Of a DNA stretch of 64,000 nt, positions 44,403 through 53,403 are shown piece after piece. Source of the stretch: JAGVSR01 sp963750715 (GTDB lineage: Bacteria; Pseudomonadota; Alphaproteobacteria; Rhizobiales; Hyphomicrobiaceae); contig CAVVRP010000016.1 of the NCBI GenBank assembly GCA_963750715.1, forward strand, positions 248,001-312,000, read 5' to 3'. Each line of letters starts with the position of its first letter. Position 1 is the stretch's first letter. The notes under the pieces were generated by a model. It searched no databases and was not told the DNA's origin. It saw only the letters and a program-made list of their open reading frames with translations. The position numbers and the translations under genes were made by a program.

Positions 44403-46346
44403 ATGCAGCTTCATTCGCCTCCCCATCAGAACACCGCGCCTGCCGCGGGCGGCTTTCTCGACCGCCTCAAAGTAACGCCGGAGCAGACGCGCGTTCTGCG
44501 CGGCCTGTGGCCCTACATCTGGCCGCACGACAGGCCGGATCTGAGGCGGACGGTTCTCGCCTCTTTGCTGCTTATACTGATCGCCAAGGCTGTGACTGTC
44601 ACGGTGCCTTTTACGTTGAAATGGGCAACCGACGCACTCGTCACGGCCGCCGGCGGTAAGGTGCCGGGCGACGAGATGACCTGGCTGATCGGTGCGCCGA
44701 TCCTTGCCAGCGTCGTCTACGGCCTGTCGCGGATCGTGATGACGCTTCTGGTGCAGTTACGCGAGGGCATGTTCGCGAAAGTAGCGATGCATGCGGTGCG
44801 CAAGCTGGCGCTCGCGACCTTCGAGCACATGCACCGCCTGTCGCTGCGTTTCCATCTGGAACGCAAGACCGGTGGCCTGACGCGCGTGCTGGAGCGGGGA
44901 CGTACGGGTATCGAGAATATCTCGCGCATGGCGCTGATGACTCTGATCCCGACGATCGTCGAATTCGCCATGATCATCGTCGTGTGCGCCGTCGAGTTCG
45001 ATTGGCGCTACGTTGTCACCATCCTTCTGATGATCGTGATCTATCTGTGGTTCACCATCAAGGCGACGGACTGGCGCGTATCCATTCGCCGATCCATGAA
45101 CGACAGCGATACCGACGCCAACACCAAGGCCGTCGACAGTCTGCTGAATTACGAGACGGTCAAGTACTTCGGCGCGGAAGAGCGCGAGGCCAGCCGTTAC
45201 GACCGCTCGATGGAACTGTACGAGAAAGCGAGCGTGAAGACCTACACGTCGCTTGCGGTTCTGAACTCGGGGCAGGCCGTGATCTTCACGGTTGCACTGA
45301 CGATATGTCTCGTCATGGCCGCGCGCGACGTCGTCGCCGGAGTGCAGACCGTCGGTCACTTCGCCATGGTCAATCTGCTCATGCTGCAGCTGTTCCAGCC
45401 CCTGAACTTCATGGGTATGGTGTATCGCGAGATCAAGCAGGGTCTGACGGATATCGAGCGCATGATGGAGGTGCTCGACAAGTCGCCCGAGGTTGCCGAC
45501 AGACCGGGCGCCGTCGATCTGCGCATAAACGGCGGCGCGGTGCGCTTCGGTCACGTGCGGTTCGCGTATGATCCCGCACGCGAGATCCTAAAGGATCTGA
45601 GTTTCGAGGTGCCTGCCGGGCGCATGGTCGCCATCGTCGGGCCGTCGGGAGCGGGCAAGTCGACCATCAGCCGGATTCTGTTGCGCTTCTATGACGTTTC
45701 CGGCGGCAGCGTGACGATCGACGGGCAGGACCTGCGCGACGTCACGCAGAAGTCGCTGCGCAGGGGTATCGGGGTCGTGCCGCAGGACACTGTGCTGTTC
45801 AACGATACGATCTTCTACAACATCAAGTATGGCAGGGCCGATGCGACGGACGCCGAGGTGTTCGAGGCGGCCCGCATGGCCCAGATCGACGAGTTCGTTA
45901 AAACCCTGCCGCAGGGATACGACACGATGGTCGGCGAGCGCGGCCTGAAGCTTTCGGGCGGAGAAAAGCAGCGCGTCGCCATTGCGCGCACGATCCTGAA
46001 GGGCCCGCCGATCCTCGTTCTCGACGAGGCGACCAGTGCGCTCGACAGCCACACGGAAAAAGAAATTCAGGACGCCCTCGACAGCGTATCGCGCAATCGC
46101 ACCACGCTCGTCATCGCGCACCGGCTGTCGACAATCGTTCACGCCGATGCCATTCTCGTTCTGGAGCAGGGCCGGCTTGTGGAGCAGGGGACACATGCCG
46201 AACTGATCGCGCGTAACGGTTTGTATGCCAGCCTTTGGAACCGGCAGCGGCAGGCGGAGAAGGCCCGCGAGGAACTAGCTTACGCCCTGGAGGAAGCCGA
46301 GAAGGCGGGCGCCTTGCGACCGGCCGATGCCCGGGTTCCGGCCTGA
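44403..46346 (+). CDS. Atm1-type ABC exporter (half-transporter)
   Basis: A 647-residue type IV ABC exporter: six transmembrane helices (about residues 35-340) and a nucleotide-binding domain with Walker A GPSGAGKST, signature KLSGGEKQRVAIARTILK, Walker B ILVLDEATSALDS and the switch His in VIAHRLST. The membrane domain pattern (LNYETVKYFGAEERE) identifies the Atm1/HMT1/ABCB7 family, which exports glutathione-based sulfur or heavy-metal conjugates. This fits with the presence of glutathione reductase in the same region. It works as a homodimer. Confidence 0.92.
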   Translation: MQLHSPPHQNTAPAAGGFLDRLKVTPEQTRVLRGLWPYIWPHDRPDLRRTVLASLLLILIAKAVTVTVPFTLKWATDALVTAAGGKVPGDEMTWLIGAPILASVVYGLSRIVMTLLVQLREGMFAKVAMHAVRKLALATFEHMHRLSLRFHLERKTGGLTRVLERGRTGIENISRMALMTLIPTIVEFAMIIVVCAVEFDWRYVVTILLMIVIYLWFTIKATDWRVSIRRSMNDSDTDANTKAVDSLLNYETVKYFGAEEREASRYDRSMELYEKASVKTYTSLAVLNSGQAVIFTVALTICLVMAARDVVAGVQTVGHFAMVNLLMLQLFQPLNFMGMVYREIKQGLTDIERMMEVLDKSPEVADRPGAVDLRINGGAVRFGHVRFAYDPAREILKDLSFEVPAGRMVAIVGPSGAGKSTISRILLRFYDVSGGSVTIDGQDLRDVTQKSLRRGIGVVPQDTVLFNDTIFYNIKYGRADATDAEVFEAARMAQIDEFVKTLPQGYDTMVGERGLKLSGGEKQRVAIARTILKGPPILVLDEATSALDSHTEKEIQDALDSVSRNRTTLVIAHRLSTIVHADAILVLEQGRLVEQGTHAELIARNGLYASLWNRQRQAEKAREELAYALEEAEKAGALRPADARVPA

Positions 46347-46448
46347 AGCATTCACCCGGATCTTCCGCGGGTCGTCTTTGCGCGAACCGGTGGATTAACC
46401 CGATATCCGGTTTGTCCATTTAAGCTCCAGGTGTTCTCGGCGTTCGAG

Positions 46449-47177
46449 ATGGCCCGAAGTGTTCAGATGCCCGGCACCAATTCGTTGATGCAACACAAAG
46501 TCGAGCGGGTCGCTGCGGCAGCGCTGCGGCTGTCGGTGACGGCCTTGCGGGGCCTGTGGTCGAAGCTGCGGCCGCCGTTGATCTTCCTGCTTCAAGTCAT
46601 CGCCGCTCTCATTCTGCTGTTCGAGGAGTGGGGCTGGCAGCCATTGTCGCGCGTGCTTGCCCGCTTGGCGCAGTACCGCCCTATCGCCTGGCTGGAGATG
46701 GGGATCGCGACCCTGCCACCTTATGGGGCGCTGGTCGTATTCGCTCTGCCGACCACTCTTCTGCTGCCGCTGAAGTTCATTGCCGTCTATCTGCTGGCGA
46801 ATGGGTACGTGACCGCGGCGGGCGCCCTGTTTATCGGCGCCAAGGTCGCCTCGACCGCCATCATCGCGCGCATCTTCATGTTGACAAAGCCGGCGCTGAT
46901 GAAGCTCTCGTGGTTCGCACGCGCCTACAACGTGTTCATACCCTGGAAGGATGCCATTTTCGCCCGCATCCGCGCTTCGTTCGTCTGGCGTCACGGACGC
47001 ATGGTGAAAACGCGGGTGAAGCTCGAGGCGAAGCAGGCGTGGACGCGATGGAAGCCGCAGATCGCCGCCTTCTGGCAGGTCTGGAAACCTCGCGTTCTGG
47101 CGGCCTTTTATCAATCGTACGCGATGGTGCGTGACGTCGTGCGCGGCATTCGGAGTCGGTTTTTCGAGCCCGATTGA
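46449..47177 (+). CDS. Conserved membrane protein of unknown function
   Basis: A protein of about 242 residues with three hydrophobic segments: LIFLLQVIAALILLFEEW, GALVVFALPTTLLLPLKFIAVYLLA and AGALFIGAKVASTAIIARIF. The C-terminal third is basic and Trp-rich. It resembles uncharacterised Hyphomicrobiales membrane proteins; I can name no function. The start is uncertain: GTG at 46431, ATG at 46449 and ATG at 46488 are all possible and none has a clear ribosome-binding site. It follows the Atm1 gene by about 100 bases. Confidence 0.65.
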   Translation: MARSVQMPGTNSLMQHKVERVAAAALRLSVTALRGLWSKLRPPLIFLLQVIAALILLFEEWGWQPLSRVLARLAQYRPIAWLEMGIATLPPYGALVVFALPTTLLLPLKFIAVYLLANGYVTAAGALFIGAKVASTAIIARIFMLTKPALMKLSWFARAYNVFIPWKDAIFARIRASFVWRHGRMVKTRVKLEAKQAWTRWKPQIAAFWQVWKPRVLAAFYQSYAMVRDVVRGIRSRFFEPD

Positions 47178-47284
47178 GTGCGGCAACGTCAGTTGCGAAC
47201 GCCGCATCGCCGGGCTTTCAATGCGAGGCGGCCTGCATTGCCCGGTGTCAATGCCGACATCTGAAGTGGCCTGACTTCGGATAA

Positions 47285-47298
47285 TGTGACCTGTCACA
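47285..47298 (+). promoter_or_regulatory. Palindromic operator-like site before the rhodanese gene
   Basis: TGTGACCTGTCACA is a perfect 6+6 palindrome around CT. It is related to CRP/FNR-family half-sites but with CRP-type TGTGA spaced by four rather than six bases, and it could equally be a GntR-family operator. It lies 102 bases before the rhodanese ATG at 47400. Confidence 0.45.
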
Positions 47299-47399
47299 GA
47301 CACTGGTCGCATTGCCCACTAGCCGTGTTGTGGAGCGTCAAAACCAGCTGCCCGCCAAGAACGTATGATTATTCTGAAATGTTCTGTCTCGGACCAGCC

Positions 47400-47981
47400 A
47401 TGAAACTCAAAATGCCGTCCCTGCTGGGGGTAGCTATCGTGATGGTGTGTCTTGCGCCGGTCCCCTCCGACGCAGGCGCGCCGCTCGATGCGCTATCGTC
47501 GGGTTACGAGGCGAAGTTTTCTGCCGTCGGGCACATCGATACATCACGCCTTGCGGCGTTGCTGGCTGAGCGCCCGCCCCGTGTCCTAGTGGTGGACGTG
47601 CGGGAAGATGCGGAATTCGCCGTTTCGCACATTCCCGGCGCCGTCCGCGCTGCCCCTGATGCGCGCGCCGATCAACTCAAGGCACGCCTCGGAAATGTTT
47701 CGGGCAAGACGATCGTGTTCTACTGCTCGGTTGGCTATCGCAGCTCCAAACTTGCGACAGCGGCAAAGGATGCGCTGATTGCGGCAGGCGCCACGGATGT
47801 CGTCAATCTCAAGGGCGGAATCTTCGCATGGCACAATCAACAGCGCCCGCTCGAGGAAAACGGCGCGGCGACGCAGTTCGTTCATCCCTACGACGCCAAC
47901 TGGGCGCGCTATCTCGACCACTCGGAACTGGCGCGGATGACGCCTCCGGTGGATGCGGGCAAAGTTGGTGGCGCGCGATGA
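47400..47981 (+). CDS. Periplasmic rhodanese-domain protein
   Basis: A 193-residue protein with a signal peptide (LLGVAIVMVCLAPVPSDAGA) and a rhodanese domain at about 45-155. The active-site loop is YCSVGYRSSK, with the catalytic Cys at about residue 104. The loop resembles the Cys-x-x-G-x-R form of single-domain sulfurtransferases. Its export suggests a role in handling periplasmic sulfane sulfur. The stop overlaps the start of the next gene by four bases, so the two are translated together. Confidence 0.88.
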   Translation: MKLKMPSLLGVAIVMVCLAPVPSDAGAPLDALSSGYEAKFSAVGHIDTSRLAALLAERPPRVLVVDVREDAEFAVSHIPGAVRAAPDARADQLKARLGNVSGKTIVFYCSVGYRSSKLATAAKDALIAAGATDVVNLKGGIFAWHNQQRPLEENGAATQFVHPYDANWARYLDHSELARMTPPVDAGKVGGAR

Positions 47982-48820
47982 GCCCTGACAGCCTGTCGCC
48001 CTGGACGTCGCTGAGCGAGCTGCAACTGCGGCTAGCGGCATTCGCCGCTGTGCTCGCGATCATGGCCATCCTCGAACTCGCAATTCCGCGCCGGAAACTT
48101 CTTCATTCCAAGGCGCACCGATGGCTGACCAACCTGTCGATCATTGGCACGGGCTTCGCGATCGTGCGATGTCTATCCTACCTGTCGGGCGTCATTGCGG
48201 TGCCTCTCATCGCGATTGCCGCAGCCGAGGTTGCAGCCGCCCATGGTTGGGGGGTTCTCAACTGGGTCGAACTGCCGCCGTTGCTGGAATTCGTCATCGC
48301 CGTGGTCTTCCTTGATTTCGCGATCTGGGGGCAACACGTCCTTTCGCACAAGATCCCTCTGCTTTGGCGGCTGCACCGCGTCCACCATGCCGACGTCGAT
48401 ATCGACGTTTCGACCGCATTGCGATTTCATCCCTTCGAGATCGGCCTGTCCATGATCTACAAGGTGGCGTGGGTGCTGCTGCTCGGGTCGTCGGCGATCG
48501 CCGTATTGGCGTTCGAGATCCTACTCAACGCCTGCGCCATGTTCAGCCATTCCAACGTCGCGCTGCCCGGCATTCTGGATCGCGGTCTACGCATTCTCGT
48601 CGTCACGCCCGATATGCACCGCATCCACCACTCGGACCAACGGCGCGAACACGACAGCAACTACGGATTCAATCTTTCCGTCTGGGACCGGCTGTTTGAC
48701 ACCTACACCGAGGCGCCCGAACGTGGACACACAGGTATGACCATCGGGTTGTCCGACTACCAGACCGAGGAGCCGACCAAATTCATATGGTCGCTACGGC
48801 TTCCCTTCCGGCGGCGTTAA
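47978..48820 (+). CDS. Sterol desaturase / fatty acid hydroxylase family membrane protein
   Basis: A 280-residue membrane protein with at least four hydrophobic segments and the di-iron histidine clusters HVLSH, HRVHH and HRIHH, with the HPFEI block between. The fatty acid hydroxylase superfamily introduces hydroxyl groups or double bonds into lipids, sterols or hopanoids using O2. The native lipid substrate is unknown. It starts as ATGA overlapping the rhodanese stop, an uncommon pairing. The TAA stop overlaps the serB remnant of the opposite strand. Confidence 0.9.
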   Translation: MSPDSLSPWTSLSELQLRLAAFAAVLAIMAILELAIPRRKLLHSKAHRWLTNLSIIGTGFAIVRCLSYLSGVIAVPLIAIAAAEVAAAHGWGVLNWVELPPLLEFVIAVVFLDFAIWGQHVLSHKIPLLWRLHRVHHADVDIDVSTALRFHPFEIGLSMIYKVAWVLLLGSSAIAVLAFEILLNACAMFSHSNVALPGILDRGLRILVVTPDMHRIHHSDQRREHDSNYGFNLSVWDRLFDTYTEAPERGHTGMTIGLSDYQTEEPTKFIWSLRLPFRRR

Positions 48821-49565
48821 CGTGGCGTTTTGAAATCGCCCTCGAGATAGCCGTGCAGGTATAAGAGTGCGGTCAGCTCGCCGTGCAAGATGACCGCACC
48901 TTTCGGCAAAGCTCGAACCGTCTCCACCACCGCTCGCTTGGCGCGAAACGCAACGCCGAGGCCTGCTAAAGCCAGCATATCGAGGTCGGTTCAGCGAAAA
49001 ACTCATCTGAGACGAGCGCGCAGTGGGCGTCATTAGCTTGCATGGTTTTGACCAGGGTTTCGGCTCCCGGAATCACTGTCACGCGGGTGTCGTAAATCTC
49101 GTCGAGTAGGTGCGCATCAAGCCCCGCCAGCATCGCGACGCGCGTGAGAAGCGAGAGCTCGAACGGCAGTTCGCCACCCATGGTCCGGGCTGTGAGGGCA
49201 GAGATCTCACCGCCGAACCCGGCGCGCTCGGCCAGTTCGTCGATCATCTCTTGCTCGATGATGGTCGATTCCATGTCGGCGACGAGGTGGCGCATTCGGC
49301 GGAACGCGAGATCGTCGGGGATGACGGCGATGTCCACTGCGGCTGCTCCAATCGCCGTGCCAATTCGAGAGGACAACGTATAGAGCGGCATGTCTTCCGG
49401 TGCTGCGACCCGAAGTTCCCGCGCACTTTCCGGCGAAAGCCTGCGGTCATCGATCATGTGACAGTCGCCCAGTGCCACGCGTGCTGCATTGAGAGAGGAC
49501 GTATCGATGGCTGTGTCCGGAGAAGAGACAAAGAGCAGCGTGCGGCTCGACAATGATGCTGTCAT
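48817..49565 (-). pseudogene. serB: Phosphoserine phosphatase, internally deleted
   Basis: The N-terminal part runs from the ATG at 49563-49565 and shows the SerB catalytic block VADMESTIIEQEMIDELAERA, in which the second Asp of DxDST is Glu. It continues to NDAHCALVSDEFF and stops at 48966. In another frame the true C-terminus appears: DMLALAGLGVAF, then LTALLYLHGYLEGDF, ending at 48817. The middle, about 60-70 residues including the SGGFT and GDGAND motifs, is absent. The enzyme cannot work. Serine synthesis would need another phosphatase. Confidence 0.85.
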
Positions 49566-49985
49566 GCGGCCGGAGGGCCATCCGCCATGCGGATGCTGAC
49601 GATTTAGCTGTCGGGGTCGAGAATGTAGGCATCCAGCATGCCATTCCACTGCCGCTCAATCGGTTTGACGATCTGGCCTTGGCGCATTCTGGAGATCACC
49701 GTTCGAGGGTCCTTGCCGCGGATGTAGATCGTCCCGGTGATGCGCGGCGTCACCGACAAATTTGGTAACTCCGCCCGCAGGCAGTCGCGGGACTGGAGCA
49801 TGAGTTGACCGCCTTCCGCTGCCAGGATTGCAAACACCGCATCGCTGCCATCGGTCTGTTCTAGTACGTCGCGCGTCGCGGAGATCGCGATGGCCAGTGC
49901 TATCCAGTTGCCCGCGATAGAACGCGAGCGAGCTGGCCATATCGGACACCATCAGATTGGGGATGATCACGGACGCACCTTCCAT
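49562..49985 (-). pseudogene. VOC (glyoxalase-fold) protein, frameshifted
   Basis: IIPNLMVSDMASSLAFYRG begins a vicinal-oxygen-chelate protein at 49985. After LDS the frame must shift to ALAIAISATRDVLEQTDGSD, then FAILAAEGGQLMLQSRD, GTIYIRGKDPR and GQIVKPIERQWNGMLDAYILDPDS. A TAA at 49604-49606 interrupts where the family continues. Reading through it gives IVSIRMADGPPAA and a TGA at 49562-49564 that overlaps the serB ATG. The two formed a coupled pair before both decayed. Confidence 0.8.
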
Positions 49986-50047
49986 CTGGGTTGGGTCAAC
50001 GCGAAAACCCTATCGCATGATGCCGGCGATGCGGCTACAGGTGAGGC

Positions 50048-50995
50048 ATGCCGCCTATATCGACCTATCCGCGACCACCAATACTCATTGCCGGCCCGAC
50101 CGCTTCGGGCAAGTCAGCTTTGGCCACTGCGCTTGCCGAAGCTTTTGGCGGCGCCGTGATAAACGCCGACAGTTTGCAAGTCTATCGCGAGTTGCGCATT
50201 CTGACGGCGCGTCCCTCCGAGGCGGACGAGGCGCGCGTGCCCCACCTACTCTATGGCCATGTGCCGGCACGGGAGGCGTACTCGGCCGGTCGCTTCGTCA
50301 CCGAGGCTGCGCACGCGATAGCGGACGTTCGCCGCCGTGGGCTGATTCCAATCGTAATCGGAGGGACGGGTCTCTACTTCCAGGCGCTGCTGGAGGGTCT
50401 GTCTCCGGTCCCACCAGTTCCGGCCGACGTCCGTAAGCATTGGCGCGGTGAGGCGATCCGCCTTGGAGCCGAAGCGCTCCACGCGGTTCTGGCAGAGCGC
50501 GATCCCCGCATGGCCGTGCGGCTCAGACCCAGCGACCCGCAGCGTGTCACCCGGGCTCTTGAAGTTCTGGAGGCAAGCGGCCGCTCGCTTCTCGATTGGC
50601 AATCTCAGGCAGGCGAACCTGTTCTTGATGCCGGCAGGGTGCTGAAACTCGTCGTGTGTCCATCGCGCGAGGTCCTCAACCGGCGCTGCGACGAGCGGTT
50701 CGATCTGATGATGGCCCATGGTGCCCTCGACGAGATCCGGGCGCTGGCTGCTCTGAAACTGGACCCAGGACTGCCGGCGATGAAGGCGCTGGGCGTGGAG
50801 CCGCTGATCCAACTCTGTGAGGGCGCCATTGCGATCGACGACGCCGTCACCCGGGCGAAAGCCGCCACCCGCCAATATGTGAAACGGCAGGTGACCTGGG
50901 CAAAAGGTAATATGAGTGCGTGGAGATGGCTATCTGAGCAAGAAATAGAAAGTTTTGGATCAAAAAACTTTTATTTTATTTATTCTTCACCTTGA
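50048..50995 (+). CDS. miaA: tRNA dimethylallyltransferase
   Basis: The 315-residue protein matches MiaA: P-loop AGPTASGKSALATALAEAF at about residues 12-30, INADSLQVYRELRILTARP, and VIGGTGLYFQALLEGL. It adds a dimethylallyl group to A37 of tRNAs reading codons that begin with U. The last 20 residues are encoded by unusually AT-rich DNA (FYFIYSSP end), unlike the rest. It is immediately upstream of the ilv operon. Confidence 0.95.
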   Translation: MPPISTYPRPPILIAGPTASGKSALATALAEAFGGAVINADSLQVYRELRILTARPSEADEARVPHLLYGHVPAREAYSAGRFVTEAAHAIADVRRRGLIPIVIGGTGLYFQALLEGLSPVPPVPADVRKHWRGEAIRLGAEALHAVLAERDPRMAVRLRPSDPQRVTRALEVLEASGRSLLDWQSQAGEPVLDAGRVLKLVVCPSREVLNRRCDERFDLMMAHGALDEIRALAALKLDPGLPAMKALGVEPLIQLCEGAIAIDDAVTRAKAATRQYVKRQVTWAKGNMSAWRWLSEQEIESFGSKNFYFIYSSP

Positions 50996-51043
50996 CCGGG
51001 CAGTCTGCGGCTCATAGGTTGCGCCGCACATTGAATGGCGGGG

Positions 51044-51062
51044 GCGGGCCTATCAGGCCCGC
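51044..51062 (+). promoter_or_regulatory. GC-rich hairpin in the ilvB leader
   Basis: GCGGGCC at 51044-51050 and GGCCCGC at 51056-51062 form a perfect seven-base stem with a TATCA loop, 20 bases before the ilvB ATG. It is not followed by T residues, so its role (attenuation, translation control or none) is open. Confidence 0.45.
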
Positions 51063-51081
51063 GGATTGGAGTTCTTCGACG

Positions 51082-52848
51082 ATGGCACGGACGATGACGG
51101 GCGCCGAGATGGTGATCAAGGCGCTGGTGGATCAGGGTGTCGAGCACGTTTTCGGCTATCCGGGCGGCGCTGTGTTGCCGATCTACGACGAACTGTTCCA
51201 GCAGGATAAGGTCAAGCACATCCTCGTTCGCCAGGAAGGCGGTGCCGTGCACGCTGCGGAGGGGTATGCCCGTTCGACCGGCAAGGTCGGTGTAGTTCTC
51301 GTCACCTCGGGTCCGGGGGCGACCAACGCCGTCACCGGCCTCACCGACGCATTGATGGATTCGATCCCGCTCGTCTGCATTACCGGCCAGGTTCCAACCC
51401 ACCTCATAGGCAACGACGCATTTCAGGAGTGCGACACCGTCGGCATCACGCGGCCCTGCACCAAGCACAACTGGCTGGTGAAGGACGTCAATGATCTGGC
51501 GCGCGTGCTGCATGAAGCTTTCTACATCGCGCGGTCGGGCCGGCCGGGACCTGTCGTCGTCGATATCCCGAAGGACATCCAGTTCAAGAGCGGCAACTAC
51601 ACCGGCCCCTCCGATGTCGGCCACAAGACCTACAAGCCTAAGGTCAAGCCGGACGCGGGTCCGGTGAGAGAGGCAATCGAACTCATCGCCCAGGCCAGGC
51701 GTCCCGTGTTCTACACCGGCGGCGGCGTCATCAATTCCGGTCCCAAGGCGAGCCAGTTGCTGCGCGAGTTCGTGCGCCTGACCGGAATCCCGATCACCTC
51801 GACGCTGATGGGCCTTGGCGCCTATCCGGCCTCCGACAAGCAGTGGCTCGGCATGCTCGGCATGCACGGGACCTACGAGGCCAACCTCGCGATGCACGAC
51901 TGTGACGTGATGATCAACATAGGCGCGCGTTTCGACGATCGCATCACGGGCCGCATCGATGCGTTTTCACCCGGCTCCAAGAAAATACACGTCGATATCG
52001 ACCCGTCCTCGATCAATAAGAACATCCGCGCCGATATTCCCATCATCGGCGACGTCGCCTATGTGCTCGAGGAAATGCTGCGCGTCTGGAAGTCGAAGTC
52101 GCCCCAGCTCGACAAGGCGGCGCACAAGCTGTGGTGGAAGCAGATCGAGGGATGGCGGGCGAAGAAGTCGCTCTCCTACAAGATTTCCAAAGACGTGATC
52201 ATGCCCCAGTACGCATGCCAGCAACTCAACGAGCTGACCAAGGACCGCGATACCTACATCACGACCGAAGTCGGCCAACACCAGATGTGGGCGGCCCAGT
52301 TCATCAACTTCGAGGATCCGAACCGCTGGATGACCTCCGGCGGCCTCGGCACGATGGGATACGGGCTTCCCGCCGCAATCGGCGTGCAGATGGCGCATCC
52401 CAAGTCGCTCGTCATCGACGTCGCCGGCGACGCCTCAATCCTCATGAATATCCAGGAATGCTCCACCGCCGTGCAGTACCGTCTGCCGGTAAAGGTGTTC
52501 ATTCTCAATAACGAGTACATGGGCATGGTGCGCCAGTGGCAGCAGCTTCTGCACGGCAACCGCCTGTCGGAGAGCTACACCGAAGCCTTGCCAGATTTCG
52601 TCAAGCTGGCGGAAGCCTATGGCTGGAAGGGGATGCGCTGCGATCATCCCGCCGATCTCGACGACGCCATTCTGGAGATGATCGACACGAGGGTACCGGT
52701 CATGTTCGATTGCCGCGTGGCCAAACTCGCCAACTGCTTCCCGATGATTCCTTCCGGAAAGGCGCACAACGAAATGCTGCTCGGCGAGGACGTCTCCGAC
52801 GAGGAGGTTTCCAAGGCCATCAGCAAGGAAGGCAAGGTGCTGGTGTGA
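51082..52848 (+). CDS. ilvB: Acetolactate synthase, large subunit
   Basis: A 588-residue ThDP-dependent enzyme. The N-terminal ThDP-activating Glu is in VRQEGGAVHAAEGYAR, followed by TSGPGATNAVTGL, the FAD-binding middle domain, and the ThDP/Mg motif GDASILMNIQECSTA ... NNEYMGMV. The catalytic subunit forms 2-acetolactate or 2-aceto-2-hydroxybutyrate, the first shared step of Val, Leu and Ile synthesis. The ATG at 51082 gives the normal start. The stop overlaps the following secreted-protein gene, which precedes ilvN. Confidence 0.96.
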   Translation: MARTMTGAEMVIKALVDQGVEHVFGYPGGAVLPIYDELFQQDKVKHILVRQEGGAVHAAEGYARSTGKVGVVLVTSGPGATNAVTGLTDALMDSIPLVCITGQVPTHLIGNDAFQECDTVGITRPCTKHNWLVKDVNDLARVLHEAFYIARSGRPGPVVVDIPKDIQFKSGNYTGPSDVGHKTYKPKVKPDAGPVREAIELIAQARRPVFYTGGGVINSGPKASQLLREFVRLTGIPITSTLMGLGAYPASDKQWLGMLGMHGTYEANLAMHDCDVMINIGARFDDRITGRIDAFSPGSKKIHVDIDPSSINKNIRADIPIIGDVAYVLEEMLRVWKSKSPQLDKAAHKLWWKQIEGWRAKKSLSYKISKDVIMPQYACQQLNELTKDRDTYITTEVGQHQMWAAQFINFEDPNRWMTSGGLGTMGYGLPAAIGVQMAHPKSLVIDVAGDASILMNIQECSTAVQYRLPVKVFILNNEYMGMVRQWQQLLHGNRLSESYTEALPDFVKLAEAYGWKGMRCDHPADLDDAILEMIDTRVPVMFDCRVAKLANCFPMIPSGKAHNEMLLGEDVSDEEVSKAISKEGKVLV

Positions 52849-53390
52849 AGTTACCGCTGCGTTGGGCTGCAGCCTGCGTTCTGGTTTCTTTTGCTGGGCT
52901 TGGGCATGCCGAAGAACCGGCCGCGGCCCCGGGCAAGTCGACGTGGGATCAGGCGGCCAACATTCGCGATGCCGCCGAACGCATTGCCAAGCTGCAACGC
53001 ACGCAAGGCGCCCAGGCGGCGGTGAACTTCATCGACGCCTGCTATCGCACCCACAGTCTCGCCGAGACCTACACTGCGCCTTTTGAAGGGTGCATCGCCC
53101 AGGATTATCTGCTGACGAAGACGCTGGCCCAGATCTACAGCCGGTTGCCACCCGAAGCGCGCGAGAAGATTAAGGCGCCTTCGCCGGATGCTCTGGCGCA
53201 GGCGATGGGTCGCCGGGTCGTGGCAGCCTTCAGCCGGTACAAGGTTTCTGCCACCGACGCGGAGGCCTTCAAAAAGCTGGTCGATGTGTACGGCGCGCCG
53301 ATATTCCTGAGCATCGTTTTCCCTGATGCTGCCAAGGAGAAGGGCGCGCCATCGCCGGACGGCGGCAAAGACAAGAAGTCCGACAAATAG
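52845..53390 (+). CDS. Secreted protein of unknown function inside the ilvB-ilvN operon
   Basis: A 181-residue protein begins at a GTG (52845-52847) that overlaps the ilvB TGA. A signal peptide (LRWAAACVLVSFAGLGHAEE) is cleaved near residue 22. The mature part is helical with two Cys residues (IDACYRTHS and EGCIAQDY) that could form a disulfide, and ends in a Lys/Asp-rich tail. I know no family. It lies between the two subunit genes of acetolactate synthase and is expected to be co-translated with ilvB. ilvN starts 13 bases downstream. Confidence 0.7.
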   Translation: MKLPLRWAAACVLVSFAGLGHAEEPAAAPGKSTWDQAANIRDAAERIAKLQRTQGAQAAVNFIDACYRTHSLAETYTAPFEGCIAQDYLLTKTLAQIYSRLPPEAREKIKAPSPDALAQAMGRRVVAAFSRYKVSATDAEAFKKLVDVYGAPIFLSIVFPDAAKEKGAPSPDGGKDKKSDK

Positions 53391-53403
53391 CAAGGCCGCA
53401 AGT

